Positions 40,839 to 49,745 of a stretch of 64,000 nt of DNA are shown one piece after another (position 1 is the stretch's first letter; each line of letters begins with the position of its first letter). A program made the translations under genes and the position numbers. The DNA is from an uncultured Acidimicrobiales bacterium. Its GTDB lineage: Bacteria; Actinomycetota; Acidimicrobiia; Acidimicrobiales; Aldehydirespiratoraceae. The stretch lies in assembly GCA_951812975.1 (NCBI GenBank), contig CATOTC010000002.1, positions 186,001-250,000 of the forward strand, in the 5' to 3' direction. The notes beneath the pieces were generated by a model, which searched no databases, was not told the origin of the DNA, and saw only the letters and a list, made by a program, of their open reading frames with translations.

Positions 40839-41599
40839 GCGGACTACTTGAAGACCAGGTGGCGATCGTTACCGGTGCCGGTCAGGGGGTCGGCGAAGGT
40901 ATTGCGACGGCTATGGCGCTAGCCGGTGCCCGGGTGACAATCGCCGCTCGCCGTTCCGCCAATGGTGAACCTGCGGCGCAGGCGATCCGCGACCGGGGAG
41001 GCCAAGCACTGTTCTGCCGCTGTGACGTGACCCGACGCGAGGATGTGGACGCTGCTGTGGCCTTCTCGCTGAAACACTGGGGACGCCTCGATGCGATGGT
41101 CCACAACGCGGTCTCCCCGCCGGGACCACCACGCCCGATTCAAGAAGTCGACGACGAGACCATCGCCTCACAGATCGCGACAAGCACCACAGCCACGTTC
41201 CACTGTGCCCAGGCGGCGTTCCCGGAGCTTCGTACCAATGGCGGGACGCTCATTCTGCTCACCTCGCCGTCGGGTATTGAGGGATCGGGGCATCTGCCTC
41301 TCTACGGCGCTGTCAAAGGCGCCCAGCGGGGAATGCTCAAGAGCCTCGCCCGCGAATGGGGACCCCACGGGGTGAGGGTCAACGCCATTGCACCCGTGGC
41401 GTGGACACCGGCAATGGACGTAGCCACCGAGGCCAACCCGACGCTGGAAGCCCGTCTGATCGGGCGGACCCCGCTCGGCCGCATCGGTGATCCAACCTCA
41501 GACATCGGACCGGTAGCCGTGTTCTTGGCATCAGATCTGGCACGCCACATGACCGGACAGACTCTGGCCGTCGACGGAGGCCGCTACCTCGGCCTGTAA
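40835..41599 (+). CDS. SDR-family oxidoreductase
   Basis: A 254-aa classical SDR: TGAGQGVGEGIATAMALAGARVTIAAR (about 13-38), HNAVSPPG in place of NNAG, TSPSG for the Ser region, YGAVK as the Tyr/Lys motif and MTGQTLAVDGGRYLGL at the end. An Arg after the second strand (AARRS) suggests NADP(H). It is the second gene of the pair with the degenerate SDR-like protein (ATGA overlap). Its stop is followed after about 12 nt by repeat family A in reverse orientation. Confidence 0.9.
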   Translation: MSGLLEDQVAIVTGAGQGVGEGIATAMALAGARVTIAARRSANGEPAAQAIRDRGGQALFCRCDVTRREDVDAAVAFSLKHWGRLDAMVHNAVSPPGPPRPIQEVDDETIASQIATSTTATFHCAQAAFPELRTNGGTLILLTSPSGIEGSGHLPLYGAVKGAQRGMLKSLAREWGPHGVRVNAIAPVAWTPAMDVATEANPTLEARLIGRTPLGRIGDPTSDIGPVAVFLASDLARHMTGQTLAVDGGRYLGL

Positions 41600-41610
41600 G
41601 CGTTGTCTTC

Positions 41611-41700
41611 GCCGCGCGGAGCCGGAGCCGCGCAGTGCACTTACCGCGCGCAGCCGGAGCCGCGCAGTGCACTTACCGGGCGCAGCCGGAGCGGGCGAAG
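41611..41700. repeat. repeat family A, reverse orientation
   Basis: Three copies of GCAGCCGGAGCCGCGCAGTG with CACTTACC tails, about 32 bp apart. Read on the minus strand the core is GCGCGGCTCCGGCTGCGC, matching the arrays at 1291 and 8913. It fills the gap between the convergent SDR and formylglycine-generating enzyme genes. Confidence 0.75.
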
Positions 41701-41723
41701 GGGGTCCGCGCGAAAATGGGGGC

Positions 41724-42629
41724 TCAGGCCGTGGGATCCGCGGCGACGCGGATCCCCATGTTGGCAGTACATGTGTCGGGCGTGTTGAACGACCGGGCAC
41801 CTACGCGGTAACGGTTGCAGTAGGAGTCATGGCACAGGTACGACCCGCCCTTGATCACTCTGGAACGCCCCTCGTCGAACCAGTCGGCGCACCATTCCCA
41901 GACATTGCCGGCAGTGTCATGCAAGCCGAGGCCGTTGGGCGGATAGCTGCCGACGGGAGACGTCGCATACCATCCGTCGTCGAGTGTGTTGCTCGACGGG
42001 AACGTGCCCTGCCAGATGTTGCACTGATGGACTCCGCCCGGTGTGAGTTCATCGCCCCAGCCATAGGTTGCCTGCTCGAGTCCGCCGCGGGCTGCCCGCT
42101 CCCATTCGGCTTCAGTGGGGAGGCGGCCCCCGACCCAGGCGGCATAGGCCGCCGCCTCGTACCAGGTCACGTGCACGACAGGATGCTCACCCAAACCTTC
42201 GAGGTTGCTGTGCGGACCCGAAGGGTGCCGCCAGTCCGCGCCCTCGACAACTCGCCACCACTCCGCGCCGACCACTCCCCGGGTGTCACAGAAGTCGTCG
42301 GGCAGCACCCCCGCAAACACGAACGACCAGCCGTCAGACTCGGCCAGTGTGGTCAGCCCCTCGGCGTTCACGAAAGCCGCGAACTCATCGTTGGTAACGA
42401 GGTGCGAAGCGATCAGATATCGCTCTGTTGGGACCTCGCGGACCGCGCCCTCGCGATCTGTGGGAAAGCGGGCGTCCGCGGTGCCCATAAGGAACGAACC
42501 GGCCGGAATGTCGACCATCTGCGGGAGCGAACCGCAAACGCCGCGGCCGTCACCGACACCGGGCCCACCCGGATCACCCAGTTCCACCTCACCGGCACGC
42601 GAAGGAGTACAGCAGGCATCGTCGGTCAC
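41724..42629 (-). CDS. formylglycine-generating enzyme (SUMF1/FGE)
   Basis: A 301-aa FGE-sulfatase fold protein: MVDIPAGSFLMGTADARFPTDREGAVREV, YEAAAYAAWVGGRLPTEAEWERAARGG, DTAGNVWEWCADWF, and VIKGGSYLCHDSYCNRYRVG. C266 and C271 (C-x4-C) are at the positions of the copper-binding catalytic cysteines of true FGE, which many relatives (such as EgtB or PvdO types) lack. It converts the Cys in a CxPxR motif of sulfatases to formylglycine. No sulfatase is encoded in the window. The start is GTG, with CATACT 6 nt before it. It is convergent with the SDR at 40835. Confidence 0.9.
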   Translation of the reverse strand: MTDDACCTPSRAGEVELGDPGGPGVGDGRGVCGSLPQMVDIPAGSFLMGTADARFPTDREGAVREVPTERYLIASHLVTNDEFAAFVNAEGLTTLAESDGWSFVFAGVLPDDFCDTRGVVGAEWWRVVEGADWRHPSGPHSNLEGLGEHPVVHVTWYEAAAYAAWVGGRLPTEAEWERAARGGLEQATYGWGDELTPGGVHQCNIWQGTFPSSNTLDDGWYATSPVGSYPPNGLGLHDTAGNVWEWCADWFDEGRSRVIKGGSYLCHDSYCNRYRVGARSFNTPDTCTANMGIRVAADPTA

Positions 42630-42681
42630 CTGTCAAGTATGGCGTTCGATACCGCTGTGCGTGTCGCCTGATACGCGCCGG

Positions 42682-43029
42682 CTAGGAAGCGCTCTTCATG
42701 GCGTCGCGAGCCCGCTGCTCGGCCACGCGCTTGCGGCCGATAATCGGCGTCGTGGGAGCGAACCCCGCAGCCGCCCGTTCCGATTCGCTCTCGCCGCCCC
42801 AGAAACCCAGTTCCCGGTTCTTCCGGGCGTAGTCGCGGCACTCGATGAGCGACACACAAGAATCACAGATTCGTTCGGCCGCGGACTCACGACGAACCCT
42901 CGCCTCAGGGCGCTCGGCAAACGGCGCGAAGAACAGATGGCCGTGACCGTTGCACGCCGGATCGCTCATCCACGAAGTCGACCCGATCGGGCCGGCCAAG
43001 TTCTCAGATAGTTGAGTCATGTCAAGCAT
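42682..43029 (-). CDS. WhiB-family iron-sulfur transcriptional regulator
   Basis: About 115 aa. Four cysteines in the WhiB order, C-x28-C-x2-C-x5-C (PACNG, ICDSC, IEC), would hold a 4Fe-4S cluster, followed by the turn motif GFWGGES and a basic tail (IIGRKRVAEQRARDAMKS) for DNA binding. WhiB proteins sense redox state or NO and bind the sigma factor. The ORF can start at 43062; ATGs at 43029 (chosen) and 43020 are more likely, because residues before them are unlike the family. It is separated by 52 nt from the FGE gene and by about 215 nt without genes from the peptidase on the other side. Confidence 0.85.
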   Translation of the reverse strand: MLDMTQLSENLAGPIGSTSWMSDPACNGHGHLFFAPFAERPEARVRRESAAERICDSCVSLIECRDYARKNRELGFWGGESESERAAAGFAPTTPIIGRKRVAEQRARDAMKSAS

Positions 43030-43245
43030 AATCACCCGCTTTGATGGAGCCCTTGGCCCCATGCGAGGATGCGGCTTCAGGTGCCCCTTTCGGCTAGCGA
43101 TTTCAACTTAGGAAACCAGCCGGCGATTGTCGCACGAAGTCTGATAATTCTTCGCGGTGGGAGCTATCGCTGAAACAGATAGCCGACTATTGCCTGACAA
43201 CGAGCCGGTTACGGGGCTGATCCCGCACGGCAACGGCGATCCGAG

Positions 43246-46200
43246 TCACCCGTCTGTCGGCGACAACACCCTGACGATATTGATGTATCGATCCAGGTCG
43301 TAGATCGCCGCGGCCAACTCCAGCACATCAGCGAGCTCCAACCGCGCCAGTTCCAAAAAGAGACGCCGCGGAGTCGGAAGTTGATCGTCCGGAGCGTAAG
43401 CCCTTCGTGCCAGCGAACGCATAATATCGGCATTCCCCAGCCCCGTGTAGTTGAACTGGACCACTTCAACCGCTCTTTCGAATTCGTCGGCGAGGACATT
43501 GCCGCCGACGACATCGGCAAGGATGCGGAAGATCTCTGCTTCGATCTCATCCATCCGTTCGGGATCGCCCGAAGCCGTGAGCGAGGACCGTACGCCCTGC
43601 TCAGGAGTGAAGTACGACGAGAGTCCCACCGATACCGCATACGTGGCACCGATGTCCTCGCGGACGTCGTTGGTCATTCTGGCGTCCAGAACGACTTCGA
43701 GAACATCGAGGGCGACCTCCACGGCTGGGTCTATGTCCATCAGCACCTCGTGGTACAACTCGAGCTCGGTGGCTCGAGAGTCCGGACCGAGTTCCACCTC
43801 TCGGCGCACGGTCTCTTCGGGTGCAGGCGGGCGACGGTTCACATGGCTGTCCGGTTCTCCCGCAGGCAGGGTTCCCACGTAGGTGCGAGCCAACCGCTCA
43901 ATCGTCTCGCGGTCGACGTCACCGGCGACGACAACCACCAGATCGTCGACGCTGGCGAAGCGCTGCTTGTAGCGTTCGAGCAGAGACTCCGCAGTGAGAG
44001 CGTCGAGCGTCTCCTGCGACGCGACCGGGTTGAACCATTCGTACTCGTCGCCGTAGCGGGCCTGGTTGTATGCCACCCATGCCTTCCAGCCAGGATCGAC
44101 CAGAGACAAGTTGAGGATGATCTCACCGACGCTGACGACTTCTGCGAAGGCCTGGTCGTCCACGCGGGGCGCGGTGAACAACAAGTGCATCAGCTGGAAC
44201 ATCGTCTCCACGTCGGCGGTGCTGGCTGCGCCAGTCACACCCTGGGTCGTCTCACCGATGAACGGTTGCGCCGAGGCGCTGATGCCGTCGATGTAACGAG
44301 ACAACTGAGCGGGGCTGAGATTCCCGAGTCCACTCTGGCGCACCGCTCGGGGGGCCAGCCTGCCGGTCAAGATACGGTCTCCCGGTTCTCCAGCGGACCA
44401 GCCACCCTGGGAGACTGCCTGGAGGCTGACCTGGTTCTCGGCAATGTCAGAGCGAACGAACATGACTCGGGCGCCGTTGGCGAAAGTCCACTCGTACGTG
44501 TCGCCGAATCTGTCGCCAAAGATCTCGGCCGAGCTGTCGAGGAAGTCGAGTTCACCGGATTCCAGCGGCTCGACAGGGTCGGGCACTGTCAGCAACTCGT
44601 CAGCGTCGGCGATGAGAGGAGGCAACTCACCTACTTCCGCACTCGTAACCGCGGCGGCCAGTTCCTCGACCGTGGGCAGGTCGGCGGGGTCGGCCGCAAC
44701 GCCGATCACCAACAGGCCGCTCTGGTCCACTATCTCTTCGAGACGGGTGCTCAATTCCTCCGGAGTGATTTCGTCCAACAGGGCCGACACCCGTGTCAGC
44801 CGGTCAGTGGCCGTGCCGATGTCGCTTCCAGCCAGGAAGTGTGAAACGTAGAGGCCGGCGTAGCTGCTGTCCTGGGTCGTGGCAGCGGCTTGAACCCCGA
44901 ACTCCAATCCTGACTTGATCGCCGTGACCGCCCGAGCAAGGTCCGCCTCGACGAAACCATTTGCCTGGAGGGTCAACATCATCGACCAGAAGTCGTTGAG
45001 CGCGGTCTCGAAATCGACGGCTCGCAGGTTGGTGCCGTAGAAGCGCAGACCACGGGTGTGGGTGAACGAACTCCAATGGGTCGGGTCTGTCTGTGAGAGA
45101 TAACCCTGCTCGTAGGCATCCTGCAGGCGGTTACCGAGCATGATCGCGATGAGCTGCTCCATCCACAGCTGTCGTTCGCCTTCAACAGTGTCGCGGTCCC
45201 AGGACGGCAGGCGGATGTCCAACGACAGATAGGAGTACCCCTGACCCGGGGAGGTGGCAATGTCGAACCTCGGTTCGGGGTCGAGCTCTGAGAACGTGTC
45301 GGGAGCGGTCGGGTCCTGACCCTCGGGTATGGCGCCGAAGTGCTTCTCGACCAGATCCTCCAGCGTGTCGAGCCGCAGATGACCGACAGCGATCACCGCC
45401 ATGTTGGAGGGCACATACCACTTCTCGTAGAAGTCGCGCAGGTCCTGCGCAGTGATCCCCTCGATGCCTTCGATCGAACCGATAGGCAAGCGACCCTCAT
45501 AGGGTGTCCCCGCGTCGTAGGCGCGGGGGAATGCCGCACGCACGACGCCTTCGGCGGTCTCATATCCGAGGCGGTACTCGTCGCGCACGACTCCGCGTTC
45601 ATCTTCGACGTCGTCGGGGTTGATCGTGGCTGCGTGCGCCCACTGCGCCAACACGTCGAACGCGAGATTCACGTCCTCTTCAACATCGGAGCGCAACGCA
45701 AGTTCATAAACGGTCGCGTCATAGCTCGTGTAGGCGTTGATGTCGGGGCCGAACTCGACACCGATGCCCTGCAGGACTGTGGTCAGCTCATTGCCCGGGT
45801 ACCTCTCGGTGCCGTTGAACAGCATGTGCTCGAGGAAGTGGGCCACACCGCTGCCCGCTTCAGCCTCATGGAGCGAACCGGCATTCACCGCCAGACGCAG
45901 TTCCAGGCTCCTTCCGGGGCTGTCGTTGCAGCGGAGGTAGTAGGTCAGGCCGTTGTCCAACGTGCCGATCCGAACCGCCGGGTCAATCGGCAGCAGACCG
46001 TCCTCGGTGCTTGTCGCCTCGTCGTCTGCAGCTTCGGCGTCCTCGCATTCGACAACGACCGGCTCGGACTCGCCCTCGTCGTCGGTTGGATCGCAGTGTG
46101 GGGTTGCGGGGTCGACGGTCACGTCCGGTTCGCCCAAATAGCGGTACAGGAACGTGATCAGCTGGCCACGCGTCAACGTGGCATCGGGTGCGAAGGTGGT

Positions 46201-46746
46201 CGGTGTGGTACCGGTGGTGATACCGTTCTGGGCCATCCAGGACACACTGGCCTGTTGCCAGGGCGCGACGACATCGCTGAAGCCGTGCGGCGGCGCTGAG
46301 GGCTCACCGGCCAGACGATGCAGGAACGCTGCGGACTGACCGCGATTCAGCGTCTCATCAGGTGCGAACGTGGTCGGTGAAGTACCAGTGGTGATGCCAG
46401 TGTTGGCCATCCACGAGACCGCATCCTTCTGAGACGCTTCGGTCACATCGTTGAATGGATGGGGGTCCCCGGGATCGGGCTGACCCTCCATGGTGTAGAT
46501 CCACACCGCTGCCTCACCACGCGACACGGGAACATCGGGTCCGAAACAAGGCCCTGAAACACCGGTGATCCCGTTGTCAACGGCCCATTGCACCGCATCG
46601 GTGTACCAAGTGCCCTCGGGCACGTCGCCATAGCCCGCCACAGCCCCGGCCGGTGACGGTGACGCTGCCAACAACGCTGCCATCAACGCAACAACGAACC
46701 CGGCCCGGCTCAACCCGGCCGTCAAACGCGAACATGAAAGTGACAT
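43246..46746 (-). CDS. SLH-domain M16 zinc peptidase
   Basis: A secreted protein of about 1166 aa. Residues 1-38 are a signal peptide (FVVALMAALLAASPSPAGAVA); three S-layer homology domains follow (about 40-90, 98-150, 155-208, each with TTFAPDxTLxRGQ or similar); an acidic linker (about 215-255); then a two-lobed M16 peptidase. H305-FLE-H309 (HFLEH) is the inverted zinc motif, with a downstream Glu (EDERGVVRDEY). The C-terminal half has inactive M16 domains. It probably processes peptides at the cell surface, held by the SLH part. Cytosolic or secreted M16 enzymes rarely carry SLH. ATG 46746 is preferred to GTG 46752 because TAAATT is 9 nt before it. Confidence 0.9.
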   Translation of the reverse strand: MSLSCSRLTAGLSRAGFVVALMAALLAASPSPAGAVAGYGDVPEGTWYTDAVQWAVDNGITGVSGPCFGPDVPVSRGEAAVWIYTMEGQPDPGDPHPFNDVTEASQKDAVSWMANTGITTGTSPTTFAPDETLNRGQSAAFLHRLAGEPSAPPHGFSDVVAPWQQASVSWMAQNGITTGTTPTTFAPDATLTRGQLITFLYRYLGEPDVTVDPATPHCDPTDDEGESEPVVVECEDAEAADDEATSTEDGLLPIDPAVRIGTLDNGLTYYLRCNDSPGRSLELRLAVNAGSLHEAEAGSGVAHFLEHMLFNGTERYPGNELTTVLQGIGVEFGPDINAYTSYDATVYELALRSDVEEDVNLAFDVLAQWAHAATINPDDVEDERGVVRDEYRLGYETAEGVVRAAFPRAYDAGTPYEGRLPIGSIEGIEGITAQDLRDFYEKWYVPSNMAVIAVGHLRLDTLEDLVEKHFGAIPEGQDPTAPDTFSELDPEPRFDIATSPGQGYSYLSLDIRLPSWDRDTVEGERQLWMEQLIAIMLGNRLQDAYEQGYLSQTDPTHWSSFTHTRGLRFYGTNLRAVDFETALNDFWSMMLTLQANGFVEADLARAVTAIKSGLEFGVQAAATTQDSSYAGLYVSHFLAGSDIGTATDRLTRVSALLDEITPEELSTRLEEIVDQSGLLVIGVAADPADLPTVEELAAAVTSAEVGELPPLIADADELLTVPDPVEPLESGELDFLDSSAEIFGDRFGDTYEWTFANGARVMFVRSDIAENQVSLQAVSQGGWSAGEPGDRILTGRLAPRAVRQSGLGNLSPAQLSRYIDGISASAQPFIGETTQGVTGAASTADVETMFQLMHLLFTAPRVDDQAFAEVVSVGEIILNLSLVDPGWKAWVAYNQARYGDEYEWFNPVASQETLDALTAESLLERYKQRFASVDDLVVVVAGDVDRETIERLARTYVGTLPAGEPDSHVNRRPPAPEETVRREVELGPDSRATELELYHEVLMDIDPAVEVALDVLEVVLDARMTNDVREDIGATYAVSVGLSSYFTPEQGVRSSLTASGDPERMDEIEAEIFRILADVVGGNVLADEFERAVEVVQFNYTGLGNADIMRSLARRAYAPDDQLPTPRRLFLELARLELADVLELAAAIYDLDRYINIVRVLSPTDG

Positions 46747-46827
46747 AGGCACGACAATTTACCGCACTAATCCCAATTGTTGAGCACCAAGTCTCCCCGA
46801 CAGGCCGATATCAACCGAGTTGCCTGC

Positions 46828-48030
46828 TCAGGCGACTGTGCCGTTGGCTCGTAGGGAACCGATCTCAGCGGTCGTCAACCCGAGATCGTCCGCCAGGATC
46901 TCTTCGGTGTGCTCGCCCAGACGAGGTGCCGGCGCCGGTTCTGCCGCAAGCATTCCGTCGAAGGCCAGCGGCGAACCGGGGGCCAGGTAAGTGCCGATCT
47001 GTGGCTGGTCCACTTCCCGGAACAGGCCACCGTCGACCGAACAGCGAGGGTCCTCTTGCACAAGTTGCTTGAAGGTCTGGTAGCGGCCCCAACACACGCC
47101 GAGTTCATCGAAACGAGAGGCCACCTTCGCGATCGTGAGGCTCGCGATCCAGGGTCGGATCGCTGCCGACAGTTCAACGCGGGCCGCGAAGCGGTCTCCC
47201 TCGTCGTCGAAGTCGAGTCCTTGAGCCTCGGCGATGGCTGCCACCGCGTCGCTGGACTCGGTCGCCTCGAGAAGGCTCGACCACTGCTTCGGGCTAATTC
47301 CTGCCACATAGACCCGCACGCCGTCGGCGGTCGTGAACTCGGCTCCGTAGGCGCCGTAGACATGGTTGCCGAAACGCCCGCGCTCGGTGCCGTTGATCTG
47401 TGCCTCTGCCACATGGCCCAGGGCTGCCACCGCAGCAAGGGCCACATCGCTGAGAGCCAAGCTCATCAAGGTGCCCTCCCCGGTAAGCAAACGGCGTCGA
47501 TCGGCAGCCAACAGACCCAGCGCGGCGGTCTGACCACAGATCAGGTCCCAGGCGGGCAGCACATGGTTGACCGGTTCTGTCGAGTCGACCGGGCCGGTCG
47601 CGAGCGGATATCCCATGGCCGCGTTGACCGTGTAGTCGAGCGCGGTGGACCCGTCGCGGTTGCCCGTCAGCGCCAGCATCACCAGATCGGCTCGAACCTG
47701 CCGCAGAGCCGAATACGACATCCATCCTCGCGCCGGGAAGTTGGTGAGGAAGGTTCCCACTATGCCGATCAGTTCGGTCAGCAGTTCCTGGGCACGCTCG
47801 GAGCGCAGGTCGACCGCGATTGAGCGTTTGCCCTTGTTGAGACCAGCCCAGTACAGCGACTCACCCTCGACAGTGAGAGGCCAGCGGCGTGCATCGAGCC
47901 CTCCGCCTATCTGATCGAAACGGATGACATCGGCACCGAGCTGGGCCAGGGCCATGCCTCCCGAAGGGGCCGCGACGAAAGCCGAGCCCTCCACTATCCG
48001 GAAACCGTCAAGCGGCGGGGTCATCGACAT
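46828..48030 (-). CDS. family III CoA transferase (CaiB/BaiF)
   Basis: About 400 aa: LDGFRIVEGSAFVAAPSGGMALAQLGADVIRFDQIGGG, NKGKRSIAVDLRSERAQELLTEL, and the later region with DRRRLLTGEGTLMSLALSDVALAAVAALG. It matches the CaiB/BaiF fold and would transfer CoA to an organic acid. It follows the aldehyde dehydrogenase by a short gap in the same direction, so aldehyde oxidation and CoA activation may be consecutive steps; inference. Starts at TTG 48036 (GGAGG 5 nt upstream), ATG 48030 or ATG 48024 are possible. Confidence 0.87.
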   Translation of the reverse strand: MSMTPPLDGFRIVEGSAFVAAPSGGMALAQLGADVIRFDQIGGGLDARRWPLTVEGESLYWAGLNKGKRSIAVDLRSERAQELLTELIGIVGTFLTNFPARGWMSYSALRQVRADLVMLALTGNRDGSTALDYTVNAAMGYPLATGPVDSTEPVNHVLPAWDLICGQTAALGLLAADRRRLLTGEGTLMSLALSDVALAAVAALGHVAEAQINGTERGRFGNHVYGAYGAEFTTADGVRVYVAGISPKQWSSLLEATESSDAVAAIAEAQGLDFDDEGDRFAARVELSAAIRPWIASLTIAKVASRFDELGVCWGRYQTFKQLVQEDPRCSVDGGLFREVDQPQIGTYLAPGSPLAFDGMLAAEPAPAPRLGEHTEEILADDLGLTTAEIGSLRANGTVA

Positions 48031-48057
48031 CCCCAATTGCGCCTCCGGCGACGGTCA

Positions 48058-49524
48058 TCAAGCCATCCAGTTGATCGACTGCAGTTCGCTGTAGGCCTCG
48101 ATCCCCCACTTGCCGCGGTCCCGACCCACGCCACTCATCTTGAAACCGCCGAACGGTGCCTCCATGTGGGGTTGGATGACGTTGAGCCCGACACAACCCG
48201 ATTCGAGTTGCCCCGCAATGCTGTAGGCACGCTTCGTGTCAGATGAGAAGACGTAGCTGTAGAGGCCGTAGTCGGAGTCGTTGGCGAGTTGCACGGCCTC
48301 CTCGTCCTCCTGGTAGGGCAGAACCACGATGACCGGGCCGAACGCCTCCTCGCGCACCACATGCATGTCGGGAGTGCAGTCCGCGAGCAGGGTCGGCGCG
48401 ATGAAGTACCCCGGCAGGTCCGGGCGGTCACCACCGCAGACCAGCCTGGCCCCGTCGTCGATGCCCGACGCGATGAACTGCTCGACACGGTCGCGGTGCA
48501 CTTCGGTGATCACCGGGCCGACGATGGTGGACCGGTCCGTCGGGTCGCCGACCTTCATGAAGCCCGAGAATGTGTTGAGCGTATCGATCAGCTGGTCGCA
48601 GACGTCGCGATGGGCGATCACCCGTGTCGGCGCAGTGCAGATCTGCCCTGCGTGAAAACCCCAGACCGTGGCGATCGACTGCGCGGCGGTGCCGAGGTCG
48701 GCGTCCTCGGTGACGATCGCGGCGCCCTTGCCCCCGAGCTCCATGAGCAGACGCTTCATGGTCTTGCCGCCGTTGGCCATGATCTTGGCACCGATCGGCG
48801 AGGAGCCCGTGAACGAGATCATGTTGACATCGGTCGAATCGACCAACGCGGCACCCACATCAGGAGCCGAACCGTTGACGATGTTGACCACGCCCGGGGG
48901 GAAACCCGCCGCTTCCACGGCTTCACCCAACAGCAGGATGCCGAGCGGGTCCTGAGGCGCAGGCTTGATGACCGTGGTGCATCCCGCGGCCAGCGCCGGC
49001 GCGATCTTGCCCGCAACGTTGGTGACAGGGAAGTTGTACGGCGTGATGGCGGCGACGACACCGACGGGTTGGCGTTTCACTTCGGCGCTCAGCAACCCCG
49101 CCGGCCCGAGCGGACCCGCCGGAGTCGGGATCGGCGACAGGCTCTCATCGAGGTCGATGGGTGTTGCGTAGTAGCGGAAGCGGTCGACCGCGGGGCCTCC
49201 GACCTGCAGGGTCTCGGTCGTTCCGATCGTGGCACCAGTCTCAGCCTGTACGGTCGCGACCCAGTCCGGTGAGCGTTTCTCGATCTCGTCGCCGAGTCGT
49301 CCGATCAGGGCGCACCGCTCTGGAGCACTGAGTCTCTTCCAGGCTCCGAACGCCGCTCTGGCTGCCGCGGCGGCATCGTTCGCCTGTGAGACGGTGGCTT
49401 CGGGTGCCCGTCCGACGACGTTGGTGGTGTGCGGATCGACGATGTCGTAATGCCCGGCACCACCTTCGACCCATTCACCGTCGATCAACAACCGCCAATT
49501 CTTGTCGACATCAATCATGCTCAT
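48058..49524 (-). CDS. aldehyde dehydrogenase
   Basis: About 488 aa. NAD(P)-dependent aldehyde dehydrogenase: AAITPYNFPVTNVAGKIAPALAAGCTTVIKPA (cofactor), FTGSSPIGAKIMANGGKTMKRLLMELGGKGAAIV with the catalytic Glu, FHAGQICTAPTRVI with the catalytic Cys, and EEAFGPVIVVLPYQ. The frame extends upstream to 49746, but residues before ATG 49524 are unlike the family and TAACGT lies 8 nt before this ATG. It leads an operon with the CoA transferase and is divergent from the thiolase. Confidence 0.92.
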   Translation of the reverse strand: MSMIDVDKNWRLLIDGEWVEGGAGHYDIVDPHTTNVVGRAPEATVSQANDAAAAARAAFGAWKRLSAPERCALIGRLGDEIEKRSPDWVATVQAETGATIGTTETLQVGGPAVDRFRYYATPIDLDESLSPIPTPAGPLGPAGLLSAEVKRQPVGVVAAITPYNFPVTNVAGKIAPALAAGCTTVIKPAPQDPLGILLLGEAVEAAGFPPGVVNIVNGSAPDVGAALVDSTDVNMISFTGSSPIGAKIMANGGKTMKRLLMELGGKGAAIVTEDADLGTAAQSIATVWGFHAGQICTAPTRVIAHRDVCDQLIDTLNTFSGFMKVGDPTDRSTIVGPVITEVHRDRVEQFIASGIDDGARLVCGGDRPDLPGYFIAPTLLADCTPDMHVVREEAFGPVIVVLPYQEDEEAVQLANDSDYGLYSYVFSSDTKRAYSIAGQLESGCVGLNVIQPHMEAPFGGFKMSGVGRDRGKWGIEAYSELQSINWMA

Positions 49525-49697
49525 GGCCACAAACGTTACCTGCGCCACCGAACGCACCCCTAAGCGAGTACCACCGGATGCGTGCGAATTCCTCGGCATG
49601 GCCGCCGTCTGCCCCCGATGTCGTGCCGCTCCCCGATGTCGTGACAGCGGGTCGTCACGTCTAGCCTCGTCATCAACGTTTGTCCGGCACTCAGCTT

Positions 49698-49730
49698 GTA
49701 TATCCACATGCCCGTATATCCACATTCCCG
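49698..49730. repeat. 16-bp direct repeat upstream of the thiolase
   Basis: GTATATCCACATGCCC (49698-49713) and GTATATCCACATTCCC (49714-49729), adjacent and differing at one base, in the divergent region between the aldehyde dehydrogenase and thiolase genes, 9 nt before the AAGGAG of the thiolase. It could be a regulator site or a simple duplication. Confidence 0.7.
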
Positions 49731-49745
49731 TTTCAAGGAGTTCCA

